In this document: positions 50,763 through 60,132 of the stretch, in pieces | How positions within the stretch are numbered: the first letter of the stretch is position 1 | Layout of the letters: every line of letters begins with the position of its first letter | NCBI RefSeq assembly: GCF_900199215.1 | Contig: NZ_FZQA01000001.1 | Location: 124,001-188,000, forward strand | Direction of reading: 5' to 3' | Origin: Amphiplicatus metriothermophilus | Lineage (GTDB): Bacteria > Pseudomonadota > Alphaproteobacteria > Caulobacterales > Parvularculaceae | Length of the DNA stretch: 64,000 nucleotides | Program-made: the position numbers and the translations under genes | The notes under the pieces: generated by a model | What the model saw: only the letters and a program-made list of their open reading frames with translations | Told to the model about the DNA's origin: nothing | The model's database searches: none

Positions 50763-51947
50763 TTAAGCCGAAGGCTCATCGTCCCTTCTCAACGGCTCAG
50801 CCTCGAAGTGATAGATGCGTGGGCGCTCATGCGACCCGAGCTGCGTGCGACACCAGGCGTCTATCTCTCGCGCAGTCTGCTCGGTCGGCGGAATTTCAGC
50901 GTTAAGCCTGATATGCGCAATAAGGCGGGTGATCCCGCCTGGACGCCCGTCGGCGCTGACCTCGCAGCTCTCGACAAACCGATGGCGGCTGATCGTCTCG
51001 GCGATCCGATCGGGAAAGACATTGACGGCGCCTACTTGCACCGCCCCGTCGCGCCGCCCGCCAAGCCGAAAGCTGCGTTCGCTCTCCCAATGCAAAATGT
51101 CCATGGCCTTGACCCGACGAACCGCGCCGGAGGGGGAGCGGCGCAACATTTTCTCTCCATCGCGACGCCAGCAATCGAACAGGATGAAGGCCTCGTCAGG
51201 AGAATCGCGCCAGGCGACGAGCCCGGTTTCGGTCGAGCCGTAAAATTCGCGAATGGCGCCGAACCCGGCCTTGCGCATCTCCGCCGCCAGGTCGGACGTC
51301 ATCGGTTCGCCGAATGACACGCCCATCGCGTTGTCGGGCGCGAGGACTCCTTCCCTGATGACATAACGCCACAATGTCGGCGTCGCCACGAGGACATCGC
51401 CGAAAGCAAGCGTTTCGCCGAGCGCGTCGGGAGAAAGACCGCGCGCGTCGAGGCATGGAATCCGCAAGAGATTTGGCGTGAGCACCGTCGTCGAGAAGCC
51501 CAGAAGCCCGTGCGGCGCCACGAGCGAAATCATGCGACGCCGACCGTAAAGCAGATTCGCTGCCGCCGCGGCGTCTGCAAACACCTCGTCTGCGGGATGC
51601 GCGCACGCCTCGCGCTCGCTGTCACGGCCGGCGGGCGTAAAGCGCATGACGGTGAGCGACCGGGTCGCGCCGTCCTCGGCGGCGCGCGCCCAGTCGGCGA
51701 GGCGCTCGGCGCCGGCCGCATCGATCAAGACGGGATCAAGGCCGAAGAAGTCCGCCGCTCGGCGCGCGCAGGCCGCGCGTTCGGATTTCGACAACGCCAG
51801 CCCTCCCGCCCCCAGGGGCGTTTCCTCGCTCCAGCCCGCAAGAGTGAGAAAATCCACATGCCGCTTGAAGCGCGCGCCGAGTTCTTCGGCCGCAAGGGCT
51901 GCGATGATTCGCGCAATCCGCTCACGCGGTATGACGAACGCCTTCAT
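50763..51947 (-). CDS. short AMP-dependent synthetase/ligase-like protein (4-coumarate-CoA ligase-like) with altered ATP loop
   Basis: 394 residues, the reduced adenylate-forming fold: A5-like EFYGSTETGLVAW (about 235-247), an A7/A8-like segment (DILHWES ... RLGGRRDGAVQVGAVNVFPDR) and a small C-terminal domain. The A3 phosphate loop, normally TSG(S/T)TGxPK, reads TPAGRDSER (about 104-112), with no conserved Gly or Lys pattern. Size and features recall the ligases of photoactive-yellow-protein and aryl-polyene pathways, but neither pathway is visible here. The ATG at 51947 overlaps the aminotransferase stop as ATGA. Confidence 0.7.
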   Translation of the reverse strand: MKAFVIPRERIARIIAALAAEELGARFKRHVDFLTLAGWSEETPLGAGGLALSKSERAACARRAADFFGLDPVLIDAAGAERLADWARAAEDGATRSLTVMRFTPAGRDSEREACAHPADEVFADAAAAANLLYGRRRMISLVAPHGLLGFSTTVLTPNLLRIPCLDARGLSPDALGETLAFGDVLVATPTLWRYVIREGVLAPDNAMGVSFGEPMTSDLAAEMRKAGFGAIREFYGSTETGLVAWRDSPDEAFILFDCWRRDGEKMLRRSPSGAVRRVKAMDILHWESERSFRLGGRRDGAVQVGAVNVFPDRIAETISRHRFVESCEVSADGRPGGITRLIAHIRLNAEIPPTEQTAREIDAWCRTQLGSHERPRIYHFEAEPLRRDDEPSA

Positions 51948-52801
51948 GCTGGACCTTTCCGGGTCAACGACTCGTCCAGGCGGCGTTGATAGCATGACCG
52001 CAGGGCGCGGAAGCTCTCTTCTCCTTTCGAAGGCGGCGGCGCATCCTTCAGCCGCGCCGCGCGCAACCCGATCAGACTGTTGGTGAGAAAGACGAATCCG
52101 CCGGCCACAGCGTCAAGGCTTATCTCCTTCTCTGCAGCCACAAGGCCGACCGCCGGCGCGGCGGCGAGAACCAGCCCGCGCACGACGCCAGGCATGGCGC
52201 CGTCCTCGATCCGCGGCGTCACGAGCGCGCCATCAGCGCTGATGACGAAAATATTGGCCGACGTCGCGCAGGCGACCGCACCCCTCTCGTTAAGCAGGAT
52301 CGCATCGTCGGCGCCGGCGCGCCGCGCCGCGTCGAGGGCGAGCATGTTATCGATATAGCCGCCGATGGCCTTGAACCTGCTCGCAACCGCCGCCGAAAAG
52401 CGCCGGCGTTCGGATGCGACGAGCCGCGCAGGTCCGCGCGGCGCTTCACACGCGCTCAGCGAAACAAGCATGGTCGGCGAGGCCGTCTGCGGGGGAAAGA
52501 GCCCGCGCGGTCCCGACCCGCGGCTGACCGTCACGCGCGCTGCAGCGGACCTTTCCGCCAGGCCTTCGCGCCGAGACAGCTCGGCGATGATCGCGGGCAC
52601 GGCGTCGAGCGCCGGGGGCGCCGGAATGCGCAGCGTCGCAAGACCGCATCTCAACCGCGCCGCGTGCTCCGGCCAGAACGCACATAGTCCGTGTGAAACA
52701 TAAATAGTCTCGAACGCGCCATCGCCGAGAAGGAACCCCCGGTCCGCGGCGTCGATCGCGCCGGCGCTTTCGCGCCAGTCGCCATTCAGCCAGACGCTCA
52801 C
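51944..52801 (-). CDS. class IV aminotransferase / 4-amino-4-deoxychorismate lyase-like protein
   Basis: 285 residues from the GTG at 52801 (MSVWLNGDW), which has GAGG seven bases upstream. Fold-type IV PLP enzyme: GFLLGDGAFETI at the N-terminus, probable PLP Lys144 in RFKAIGGYIDN, and ATSANIFVIS plus TPRIEDGAMPGVVRGL for the cofactor phosphate. The position usually holding a Glu that contacts the PLP pyridine nitrogen (VxEATSxN) is Cys178 here (codon TGC). It may be a PabC-type lyase in folate synthesis, a D-amino-acid transaminase or a changed enzyme. Coupled to the ligase-like gene. Confidence 0.78.
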   Translation of the reverse strand: MSVWLNGDWRESAGAIDAADRGFLLGDGAFETIYVSHGLCAFWPEHAARLRCGLATLRIPAPPALDAVPAIIAELSRREGLAERSAAARVTVSRGSGPRGLFPPQTASPTMLVSLSACEAPRGPARLVASERRRFSAAVASRFKAIGGYIDNMLALDAARRAGADDAILLNERGAVACATSANIFVISADGALVTPRIEDGAMPGVVRGLVLAAAPAVGLVAAEKEISLDAVAGGFVFLTNSLIGLRAARLKDAPPPSKGEESFRALRSCYQRRLDESLTRKGPA

Positions 52802-52914
52802 GCGTATCCTCGTCGCTCTTGCGTAATCAGAGCGGGTTTCATCGCAAGTCCCGCAGCCCACCGCAACTGCCGCCGGGACTTGCCTCCGCCCGCCGGGGCG
52901 CGCAGGGTTCGGCC

Positions 52915-53853
52915 ATGCCCGACGTCGATTCCAAGACCCGCACGCTTCTCGACATGATGGCCGCGCTGGACGAGCCCCCGCTCAGCCGGCAAACGGTCGA
53001 GGAGTTCCGCGCCCGCCGCGAGCGCGGCCGGCCTCTCATCAATCCGACCTCGCCCGAGCTGCCGATCATCCAAGATATCGAGGTCGACGGCGGCGCCGGG
53101 ACGCTGAAGGCGCGCCTTTACGATGTCGCCGAAGGCGCGGCGCGCCCGACGCTCGTCTATTTCCACGGCGGCGGGTTCTGCTACGGCGATCTCGAAAGCC
53201 ACGATCCCCTGTGCCGGCGACTCGCGCATCACGGCGGCTTCCGCGTGATCGCCGTCGATTATCGCCTGGCGCCGGAACATCCCTTTCCGGCCGCGGTCGA
53301 GGACGCCTGCGCCGCGACCGCCTGCGTCGCGCGGGAAGCGGCGCGCTTCGGCGCGGACCCGCTGCGGATCGCCGTCGGCGGGGATTCCGCAGGCGCGAAT
53401 CTGGCGACGGTCGCCGCCCGCCTTGCCTGCCGCAACGGCGGGCCCTCGCTGAGGTTTCAGCTTCTTATCTATCCGGTCACGCAGCAGTCGCGCACAACCC
53501 CCTCGCGGGAGAAGTTCGCCGAAGGCTATTTTCTCACCAAGGAGTCGATGGACTGGTTCCACGGCCATTATCTGGGCTCGGCCTACGATCCGACCGACGA
53601 ACGCATTTCCCCGCTCGACGCCCCGGTTCCGGAAGGGCTGCCGCCCGCGCTGATCGTCACGGCGGGATTCGATCCCCTGCGCGATGAGGGGCTGGCCTAC
53701 GCCGAAGCGCTCAACGCCGCCGGAGTGCGCGCCGATTACAAGGAGTACCCGGACCAAATACACGGCTTTTTCTCCTTCACGGCGTTTTCATCCGTGGCCG
53801 AAGAAGCCATCGCCGACGCCGCGAGGGCCGTTCGCGCCGCCCTTGAGGGCTAA
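52915..53853 (+). CDS. HSL-family alpha/beta hydrolase (esterase/lipase)
   Basis: 312 residues of the hormone-sensitive-lipase type: oxyanion motif YFHGGGFCYGD, nucleophile motif GGDSAGANLA, and a C-terminal catalytic Asp (GFDPLRDEG) and His (DQIHGFFSF). It hydrolyses short-chain acyl esters. The start at 52915 (MPDVDSKTRT) matches the family; the longer frame to 52819 does not. It is divergent from the class IV aminotransferase gene. Confidence 0.92.
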   Translation: MPDVDSKTRTLLDMMAALDEPPLSRQTVEEFRARRERGRPLINPTSPELPIIQDIEVDGGAGTLKARLYDVAEGAARPTLVYFHGGGFCYGDLESHDPLCRRLAHHGGFRVIAVDYRLAPEHPFPAAVEDACAATACVAREAARFGADPLRIAVGGDSAGANLATVAARLACRNGGPSLRFQLLIYPVTQQSRTTPSREKFAEGYFLTKESMDWFHGHYLGSAYDPTDERISPLDAPVPEGLPPALIVTAGFDPLRDEGLAYAEALNAAGVRADYKEYPDQIHGFFSFTAFSSVAEEAIADAARAVRAALEG

Positions 53854-53863
53854 AGCGCCGGAC

Positions 53864-54229
53864 TTAAAATCCGTACACGATGCGGAAATTGTTGATGACG
53901 ATGGCGGCGTTGAACAACAGCGCCACGGTGAAAATGCCGAGCACGATGCGGTGGGGGAACCAGATCACCATGCCCGATATCACGGCCTGAAGGGCGACCT
54001 TCGCGCCGATCCAGCCGGGGCCGAGATTCTCCATCGCGGCGCGCATGAAGGGATTAGCCTCTTCGCCGGCGCCGGCGCCGATCGCCATCACGGTCGAGAC
54101 GATGTCGAACAGCGCCACCAGATTGTAGAGCGCGACGCTCGCCCAGGCGAGCCGCAGATTGTCGACTTCCCCACGTGAACGGGCCGCCTCGCGCACGAGC
54201 CGCCGTCGGCGCTTCTCGGATAGAAACAA
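53864..54229 (-). CDS. DUF5658 family membrane protein
   Basis: 121 residues: a basic N-terminus, then about three helices. The NLVALFDIVSTVMAIGAGAGEEANP motif is typical of DUF5658-like proteins, as is the second half (HRIVLGIFTVALLFNAAIVINNF). Function unknown. The only start in frame at the long end is TTG at 54229, with no clear ribosome site; an internal GTG before VREAARSRG is also possible. It converges with the esterase gene and is divergent from TIGR02302. Confidence 0.7.
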   Translation of the reverse strand: MFLSEKRRRRLVREAARSRGEVDNLRLAWASVALYNLVALFDIVSTVMAIGAGAGEEANPFMRAAMENLGPGWIGAKVALQAVISGMVIWFPHRIVLGIFTVALLFNAAIVINNFRIVYGF

Positions 54230-54366
54230 GAGAACCAGAACGCGCTCCTGTTAACCCTACGACGCCCCGAGACGCGCCCGCGCGCGCCGGATCGCCCTTG
54301 ATCGTCCATAAACCGCGCGCCCGGCGCATCGACGCCCGGCCGCGCGCAGGATAAACTGCAAAAAGC

Positions 54367-56832
54367 ATGACGATCGAATTGAAACAGCGCGCGCGCGCCG
54401 CCGAGAAGCTCGCGCGCGTTAGAGAAACGTCCGAGCCAGGCCCTGCGACGGCCTTCGCCGCGCGTCTCGTGCTTTTCTGGGAGCGGCTGTGGCCGGCGCT
54501 GCTTCTGCTCGCCGCGCCGTTCTTCCTGATCGTGGTCGCAAGCCTGTTCGGCCTTTTCGCCCATGCGCCTGTCTGGTTCCACTGGATGAGCCTCGCGGCG
54601 GCGGGCGCCGCGAGCGTCGCCGCCTTCCTCCGTTATGGACGGGAGATCGCATGGCCGTCGCGGCGTGAGGCCCTGGCCAGAATCGAGGCGGACGGCCGGC
54701 TGCGCCACGCGCCGCTGCAGGCCCTCGAAGACCGGCCGTTCGACGGCGATGCGGCGCGCGCGCTCTGGCGGGCGCATCTAGCCGACATGGCGCGCCGGGC
54801 CCGGGCGGCGCGACTTTACGGCCCGCGCGCGACCGCCGACGAGCGCGATCCCTGGTCTCTGCGCTATGCGGCCTTGGGGGTGCTCGCCGTGGCGCTTGTG
54901 GCCGCTGGACCGGATCGCAACGTGCGCCTTATCGGCGCGTTCACGCCAAGCGCAGCGCTGAAAGGCGGCGCGGCCCTGGCGGATCTCTGGATCGAACCGC
55001 CGGCCTATACCGGCAAGGCGCCCGTTTATCTATTGCGGGCGGGCGAGCGTCTCGCAGGCGATCGCGCCCAAATCGATGCGCCTGAGGGCGCCGTCGCCGT
55101 TTTGCAGGCGCCAGGCGCGCGCCGCCATCGGCTGATCTTCGAAACGCGAGCCGAGACGTTGAAGGGGGAAGCCGCGCTGGACGCAGGCGCCGGAAGATCC
55201 ATGCTCCGTCTCGACGAGAGCGGTCTCTTGCGACTGCGCATCGCCGGCGCGGAGGGTCGCTGGCCGATCGGGATCATTCCTGATTCCCCGCCTGAAGCGG
55301 CGTTTCTGGAAACGCCGGCGACGACCGACGATGCGCGCCTCGCCTTGGCCCTGCGCGTCGAAGACGACTACGGGATCGCCTCGGCCGCGCTGCATCTGCG
55401 GCTGGACCCGGATCAGGACCGCCCTCTCGACGCGCCGGATTTCGATCCGGCTTCGATCCGTGCAGAGAGGATCATAAAGCTTGACGGCCTCTCCGGCGCG
55501 GGCAGCGAACGGCGCTTCGATCTCGACCTGCAAGCCGATCCCTGGGCCGGGCTCGCCGTCATCGGCCGTCTTGTCGTGACCGACGGCGCCGGCCAGACAG
55601 GCGAAACGGAGGAAATCTCGTTTCGGCTGCCCGCGCGGCCATTCTTCAATCCGCTCGCCCGCGCCGTCATCGAGCAGCGCCAAACACTCGCCGTATCGGC
55701 ATCCGCATGGCATCGGGCAGGCAGGGCCTTCGACGCGCTGACCTTCGCGCCGGAGGCGTTCTACGACGAGGCGACGGACTATTTACTGCTGCGCACGGCC
55801 TTTTGGCGGGTGATGAGGAAGAAGGGAGAGGACCTCGCCAAAACAGTGGAGGATTTCTGGCCGCTCGCCCTGCAGCTCGAAGACGAGGCGCTAGAGCTCG
55901 CCCGACGCCGCCTAGAAGCCGCCCGCGACGCGCTGCGCGCCGCGCTCGAATCCGGCGCGAGTGACGCCGAAATCGCCCGCCTCGTAGAGGAGATGCGCGA
56001 GGCGTTGCAGCAATACCTGCAAGCGCTGGCGCAATCCGGCCGACAGTTCTCAGACGATGCGCCGCCTACGGATGAAATGCTGAGTACGGACGACCTCGAC
56101 CAGATGCTCGACGCGATCCGCGATCTTTCGGAGTCGGGCGCGCGCAACGCCGCCCGCCAGGCGCTCAGCGATCTAGAGCAGATTCTGGACAATTTACGCC
56201 TCGCCGGCCGCGGTGCCGGCGGGCAGGGCGCAGGCCGTGGTCAAGGCGCGCCTGGCGAGAGCGGTCCGGCCGGCCAGGCCGGCGATCTCATCGGCCGACA
56301 ACGCGATCTCGCCAACCGCTCTTTCGAGCGCGGCCGAGAGCCCGGCGCGCGCGGCGACGACCTTGCGCGCGAGCAGCGCGGCCTGTCAGACGACCTTTCC
56401 AGCCTGCTCGATCAACTCAGCGCCGCGGGCGAGACCGCCGACCCGCAAGGCCGCGGGGCCCGCGCGCTGCGCTACGCGCAAGACGAGATGGGGCGCGCCG
56501 AGGAAGCCCTGCGCAGCGGGAATTTCGACGCCGCCTCTTCCGCCATGGAGCGCGCCGTCGCGGCCATGCGCGACGGGGCCGAAGCGCTCGCCGAAGCCGA
56601 AGCCCGCCAGGCGCGCGAAGGGCCGGGCGAAGGCGAGAGCCGCGACGGACCGGCGCTCGACCCCTTGGGCCGACCGACCGGCCAGTCCTACGGCCGCGGC
56701 GTCGAAACGCCGGACGGCTGGGATCGTCCCCGCGCACGCGACGTGCTGGATGAGCTGCGCAAGCGTCTCTCGGACGGAACCATCACGCCGGAAGAGCGCG
56801 CCTATCTCGAACGGCTGCTCGAGCGGTTCTGA
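54367..56832 (+). CDS. TIGR02302/DUF4175 family protein
   Basis: 821 residues, the normal size for this alphaproteobacterial family. Two helices near residues 45-85 (ALLLLAAPFFLIVVASLFGLF) and one near 170-185 anchor it; a periplasmic beta-rich part follows (EPPAYTGKAPVYLL), then a long helical region and a Gly/Gln-rich low-complexity stretch (about 615-640). The C-terminus ends in LRKRLSDGTITPEERAYLERLL. Its function is unknown; it is often near lysA/argH-type genes. It is the largest gene in this part of the window. Confidence 0.9.
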   Translation: MTIELKQRARAAEKLARVRETSEPGPATAFAARLVLFWERLWPALLLLAAPFFLIVVASLFGLFAHAPVWFHWMSLAAAGAASVAAFLRYGREIAWPSRREALARIEADGRLRHAPLQALEDRPFDGDAARALWRAHLADMARRARAARLYGPRATADERDPWSLRYAALGVLAVALVAAGPDRNVRLIGAFTPSAALKGGAALADLWIEPPAYTGKAPVYLLRAGERLAGDRAQIDAPEGAVAVLQAPGARRHRLIFETRAETLKGEAALDAGAGRSMLRLDESGLLRLRIAGAEGRWPIGIIPDSPPEAAFLETPATTDDARLALALRVEDDYGIASAALHLRLDPDQDRPLDAPDFDPASIRAERIIKLDGLSGAGSERRFDLDLQADPWAGLAVIGRLVVTDGAGQTGETEEISFRLPARPFFNPLARAVIEQRQTLAVSASAWHRAGRAFDALTFAPEAFYDEATDYLLLRTAFWRVMRKKGEDLAKTVEDFWPLALQLEDEALELARRRLEAARDALRAALESGASDAEIARLVEEMREALQQYLQALAQSGRQFSDDAPPTDEMLSTDDLDQMLDAIRDLSESGARNAARQALSDLEQILDNLRLAGRGAGGQGAGRGQGAPGESGPAGQAGDLIGRQRDLANRSFERGREPGARGDDLAREQRGLSDDLSSLLDQLSAAGETADPQGRGARALRYAQDEMGRAEEALRSGNFDAASSAMERAVAAMRDGAEALAEAEARQAREGPGEGESRDGPALDPLGRPTGQSYGRGVETPDGWDRPRARDVLDELRKRLSDGTITPEERAYLERLLERF

Positions 56833-56838
56833 CGGGTT

Positions 56839-57897
56839 TCAGCGGACGGCGATTTGCGGCGCGCCTTGCGCCAGCCGGCCGATGATCGCAGCGTCGCCAT
56901 GGCCATGGCGGGCGAAAATTTCAAGGACTGTTTCGACGCTTTCCGGCGCGCAGGCCACAAGCAGCCCGCCGCTGGTCTGCGGATCGCAAAAAAGATCGCG
57001 TTCAACCTCCGCCCAATGCGCCGGCGCATCGACGGCTTCCGCGACGCTCCGCCAGTTTCGCGCGGACGCTCCGGTGCGCACGCCCGTGTCGGCCAGCGCG
57101 CGGGCGGCTGGAAAGACGGGTGCGGACGAACTGTCTATTTCCGCAGCGAGACCGCTCGCCCGGCATATCTCCAGAAGGTGGCCCAGCAGCCCGAAGCCCG
57201 TGACGTCCGTCGCTGCGTGAACCCCTTCCACGCTGGCGAGATCGACGCCAGGCGTATTGAGCCGCGTGGTCGACTCGATCATCAGCCGATAACTGTCCGC
57301 ATCAAGAACGCCGCGCTTGAGGGCTGCGCTCAATATCCCGATCCCGAGCGGTTTGCCGAGAACAAGCGCGTCGTCTGCGCGCGCGCCGGAATTGCGCAGG
57401 ATTCTCTTCGGATTGACAAGCCCCAGCGCGGCGAGGCCATAGATAGGCTCAGCGGCGTCAATTGAGTGGCCGCCGGCGATGGGAGCCCCAGCCGCATCGC
57501 AGACCGCGCGCCCGCCCGCAAGGATCTTCCGGATGGTCGGCGCGCCGAGCTTGTCGATCGGCATGCCGACAAGCGCGAGCGCGAAGATGGGCCGCCCCCC
57601 CATCGCATAGACATCGGATAGCGCGTTGGTCGCCGCGATGCGCCCGAAGTCGTAAGGGTCGTCGACGATGGGCGTGAAGAAATCAGTCGTGGCGACAAGC
57701 GCGAGATCGTCCGTCAGCCGATAGACCGCCGCATCGTCGCTGGTCGCTGCATCCACGAGAAGCGCTGTCTCGCCCGAAGCGAGCGGCGCTTCGCTCAACA
57801 GCTCGCGCAGCACGTCCGGCGCCAGCTTGCAGCCGCACCCTCCGCCGTGGGCGAGCGCGGTCAGACAGGGCTCCTCGCCGGATTCGGGCGCGGTCAT
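56839..57897 (-). CDS. selD: selenide, water dikinase
   Basis: 352 residues. Makes selenophosphate from selenide and ATP for selenocysteine or 2-selenouridine. The N-terminal active-site loop is GGGCGCKLAP with Cys21 and Cys23 (both TGC, so a Cys rather than a Sec form) and Lys24; the ATP-binding region is TDFFTPIVDDPYDFGRIAATNALSD. The start at 57897 has GGAGGAG upstream. No selA, selB, selU/mnmH or selC is in the window. Downstream on the same strand is TIGR02302 (convergent); upstream is the thioesterase pseudogene. Confidence 0.95.
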   Translation of the reverse strand: MTAPESGEEPCLTALAHGGGCGCKLAPDVLRELLSEAPLASGETALLVDAATSDDAAVYRLTDDLALVATTDFFTPIVDDPYDFGRIAATNALSDVYAMGGRPIFALALVGMPIDKLGAPTIRKILAGGRAVCDAAGAPIAGGHSIDAAEPIYGLAALGLVNPKRILRNSGARADDALVLGKPLGIGILSAALKRGVLDADSYRLMIESTTRLNTPGVDLASVEGVHAATDVTGFGLLGHLLEICRASGLAAEIDSSSAPVFPAARALADTGVRTGASARNWRSVAEAVDAPAHWAEVERDLFCDPQTSGGLLVACAPESVETVLEIFARHGHGDAAIIGRLAQGAPQIAVR

Positions 57898-57983
57898 GGC
57901 GTTCTCCTCCGATGCGCGCAACTTGGCCAGCTACAGACGCTTTAGCTATGGCGCGACGGGCCGGCCCCGCCAAGTCCCTTTCC

Positions 57984-58424
57984 TCAACCCGATCGCGCGA
58001 GCGCGTCAGGACCGAGTCCGAAGGCGGCGAAGATCTCCGGTCCCATCCCTCGCGGCCGGCGAGTCTCGATGTCGAGTAGACGCCAGTTGACTTCATGCAC
58101 GCGCTCGCTCGCGCGGCGCCCAGCTTCCGGATGTCCACGAAGCGGAACCCTTGCGCGCGCCCGAGCCAGGTGCGCGCCGCGGCCGCCGCGCCCGGTAGAA
58201 CCGGCGCGCGATAGTCGATCTCGTGGCGCAGCACGATCTACATGCAGCGCCGGCGCAATTGAGACGAGGCGAGATTGCGCCAATGGGCGGCGGCGACGTC
58301 CTGCGCAGACACAGATCGTGTTGTTGACATGGCCCATCTCGTCGAAATCGCCGGGCGTCGGGTGGATTATTCGTCGGAACGCGGTCTCGAAAGACCGCGC
58401 GCTCAAGCCGGTCCCGTCCGACAT
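57984..58424 (-). pseudogene. acyl-CoA thioesterase (hot-dog fold) pseudogene
   Basis: Reading from the ATG at 58424: FRRIIHPTPGDFDEMGHVNNT is the N-terminal hot-dog motif in frame 1; the sequence then resumes in another frame as AQDVAAAHWRNLASSQLR, meets an in-frame TAG in RRRCM-stop-IVLRHEIDYRAPVLPG, and finally returns to the first frame for VHEVNWRLLDIETRRPRGMGPEIFAAFGL before the stop at 57984. That makes two frameshifts and one nonsense codon (probably TGG to TAG) in about 440 bp. The parent was a YbgC/4-hydroxybenzoyl-CoA-thioesterase-like protein. Confidence 0.85.
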
Positions 58425-58467
58425 CAACAGGCACGCGGCGCTCCCTTAATCCTTGGCGCGGGCTCTG

Positions 58468-60132
58468 TCATTCCTTGCGCGCATCAGCGTCGGCGGTCGC
58501 GTATCGGACGGCCGCTTCTATCGCCTCCCGGCGAGAGGCGAAACGCGCTTCCGGCCGAACATGCGGCAAGGCGGCGAGTCCGTCGAGCGTTTTTGCAACC
58601 TCCCTGGACAGCCCGGAGATGAAAATCATTTGCCCCTTTTCGTGGGTGATCGTCATAATCTCCTGCACGGCAAGCGCCGCGCTGGTGTCGACATAAGCGA
58701 CGTTCGTAAAGTCGAAGACGCAGACGCGCGCGCCGGTCAGCGCGGGCGATGCGCGGCGTGCGAGTTCGCGCGCCGACGCATAGGAATAGGTTCCCTGCAG
58801 GATCGTGATCAGCACCTTGCCGTCGGCAGCCCGCAGGAGCGCGCGCTCCTCGTCGCTAAGCTGATCGAGCTCGTCCGGCGATGCGACTTGCCTGACAGTC
58901 TTCAATTGCAACTCCGCCATATGACGGGCGTTAACAAGGCTCGCCATGATTATCCCCACAGCGACAGCCATGATGAGGTCGACGAACACCGTCAGTCCCA
59001 TCGTGATGAGCATAATGACGAACTTGTCGCGCGGCGCGCTCGCCATCCGGCGAAGATAAGGCCAGTCGATAATGTCCCAGCCCACCTTCATCAGAATCGC
59101 CGCCAGAACAGCTTGCGGCACCCGCTCCACAACCGGCCCGAGCCCCAGCGCCATCCCCAACAGCGTGAGCGCGTGAATCGCGCCGGAACGCCGCGTGCGC
59201 CCGCCGGCGCGGATGTTCACCAGAGTGCGCATGGTCGCGCCCGCGCCCGGCAGGCCGCCGATTAGGCCTGAGACGGCGTTGCCGATTCCCTGTCCGATCA
59301 GTTCGCGATCCGGATCGTGCCGCGTGCGCGTGACGGAGTCCGCGATCAGCGAGGTAAGCAGGCTGTCGATGGAGCCGAGCAGCGCCAGGATGAACGCCGC
59401 CTGCAGCATCTGCGACGCATCAGCCAGCGAAATCGAGGGAATCAGCAGAGCGGGCGGCCCCTGCGGCACGGACCCGATCGTCGGCGCGTCTTGGATGAAA
59501 ACCGCCGCCGCCGTGCCGAAAACCAACGCCGCCAACGGCGCCGGAAAGTAACGCTGCAGCTGCTTCGGCCAGAACACGATCAACGCGAGCGCAGCGACAG
59601 CTAATCCCGCAACGCCGGGCCGTATCGTCGAGGGATCAATCCCGGCGAGCGCCTTAATCGCGCCGATCACGCCCCCGCCTGAGGCATCGAGCCCCAGAAA
59701 CGGCAGGATCTGCACGAACATGATGATGAGGCCGATGCCGGTCATAAACCCGGATACGACGGAATATGGCGTGTACGTTACATATCTGCCGAGACGCATG
59801 ACTCCGAATGTAATTTGCAGGAGGCCGCCCAGCGTGACGATGGCGAAGGCTTCGGCGAGATTGTTTGCATGCGCGGCGATGACCGCGCCCATCACGACGG
59901 TCATAGGCCCCGTGGGCCCAGAGACTTGCGTCGGCGTTCCGCCGAAAACGGCCGCGAAAAACCCGACTGCGATCGCCCCGTAAAGCCCCGCGACCGGACC
60001 CGCGCCCGATGCGACGCCGAAAGCCAGCGCTAGGGGCAGCGCGACCACAGCGGCCGTCGCGCCGCCGAAGAGGTCGCCGCGAAGCGTCTCAAGTCCAAAG
60101 CGGCTGCGGGGCTCACTTGGCAGCTTGTTCAT
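58468..60132 (-). CDS. SulP family anion transporter with STAS domain
   Basis: 554 residues: about 12 to 14 helices with the SulP signatures ALPLALAFGVASGAGPVAGLYG and GPTGPMTVVMGA, and a C-terminal STAS domain (about 425-540, FDFTNVAYVDTSAALAV). Transports sulfate, bicarbonate or another oxyanion; the GPTGPMT helix is closest to bacterial bicarbonate/sulfate SulP proteins. It is divergent from the arsenic operon across 250 bp, which holds no other visible gene. Confidence 0.9.
   Translation of the reverse strand: MNKLPSEPRSRFGLETLRGDLFGGATAAVVALPLALAFGVASGAGPVAGLYGAIAVGFFAAVFGGTPTQVSGPTGPMTVVMGAVIAAHANNLAEAFAIVTLGGLLQITFGVMRLGRYVTYTPYSVVSGFMTGIGLIIMFVQILPFLGLDASGGGVIGAIKALAGIDPSTIRPGVAGLAVAALALIVFWPKQLQRYFPAPLAALVFGTAAAVFIQDAPTIGSVPQGPPALLIPSISLADASQMLQAAFILALLGSIDSLLTSLIADSVTRTRHDPDRELIGQGIGNAVSGLIGGLPGAGATMRTLVNIRAGGRTRRSGAIHALTLLGMALGLGPVVERVPQAVLAAILMKVGWDIIDWPYLRRMASAPRDKFVIMLITMGLTVFVDLIMAVAVGIIMASLVNARHMAELQLKTVRQVASPDELDQLSDEERALLRAADGKVLITILQGTYSYASARELARRASPALTGARVCVFDFTNVAYVDTSAALAVQEIMTITHEKGQMIFISGLSREVAKTLDGLAALPHVRPEARFASRREAIEAAVRYATADADARKE

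Noticed and set aside
50763-52801. Photoactive yellow protein biosynthesis cluster
   Set aside because: The ligase resembles that type in size, but no PYP gene or tyrosine ammonia-lyase is present nearby.
52798-53763. 321-residue minus-strand frame opposite the HSL esterase
   Set aside because: The plus-strand frame has HGGG and GDSAG motifs in register; the opposite frame has none.
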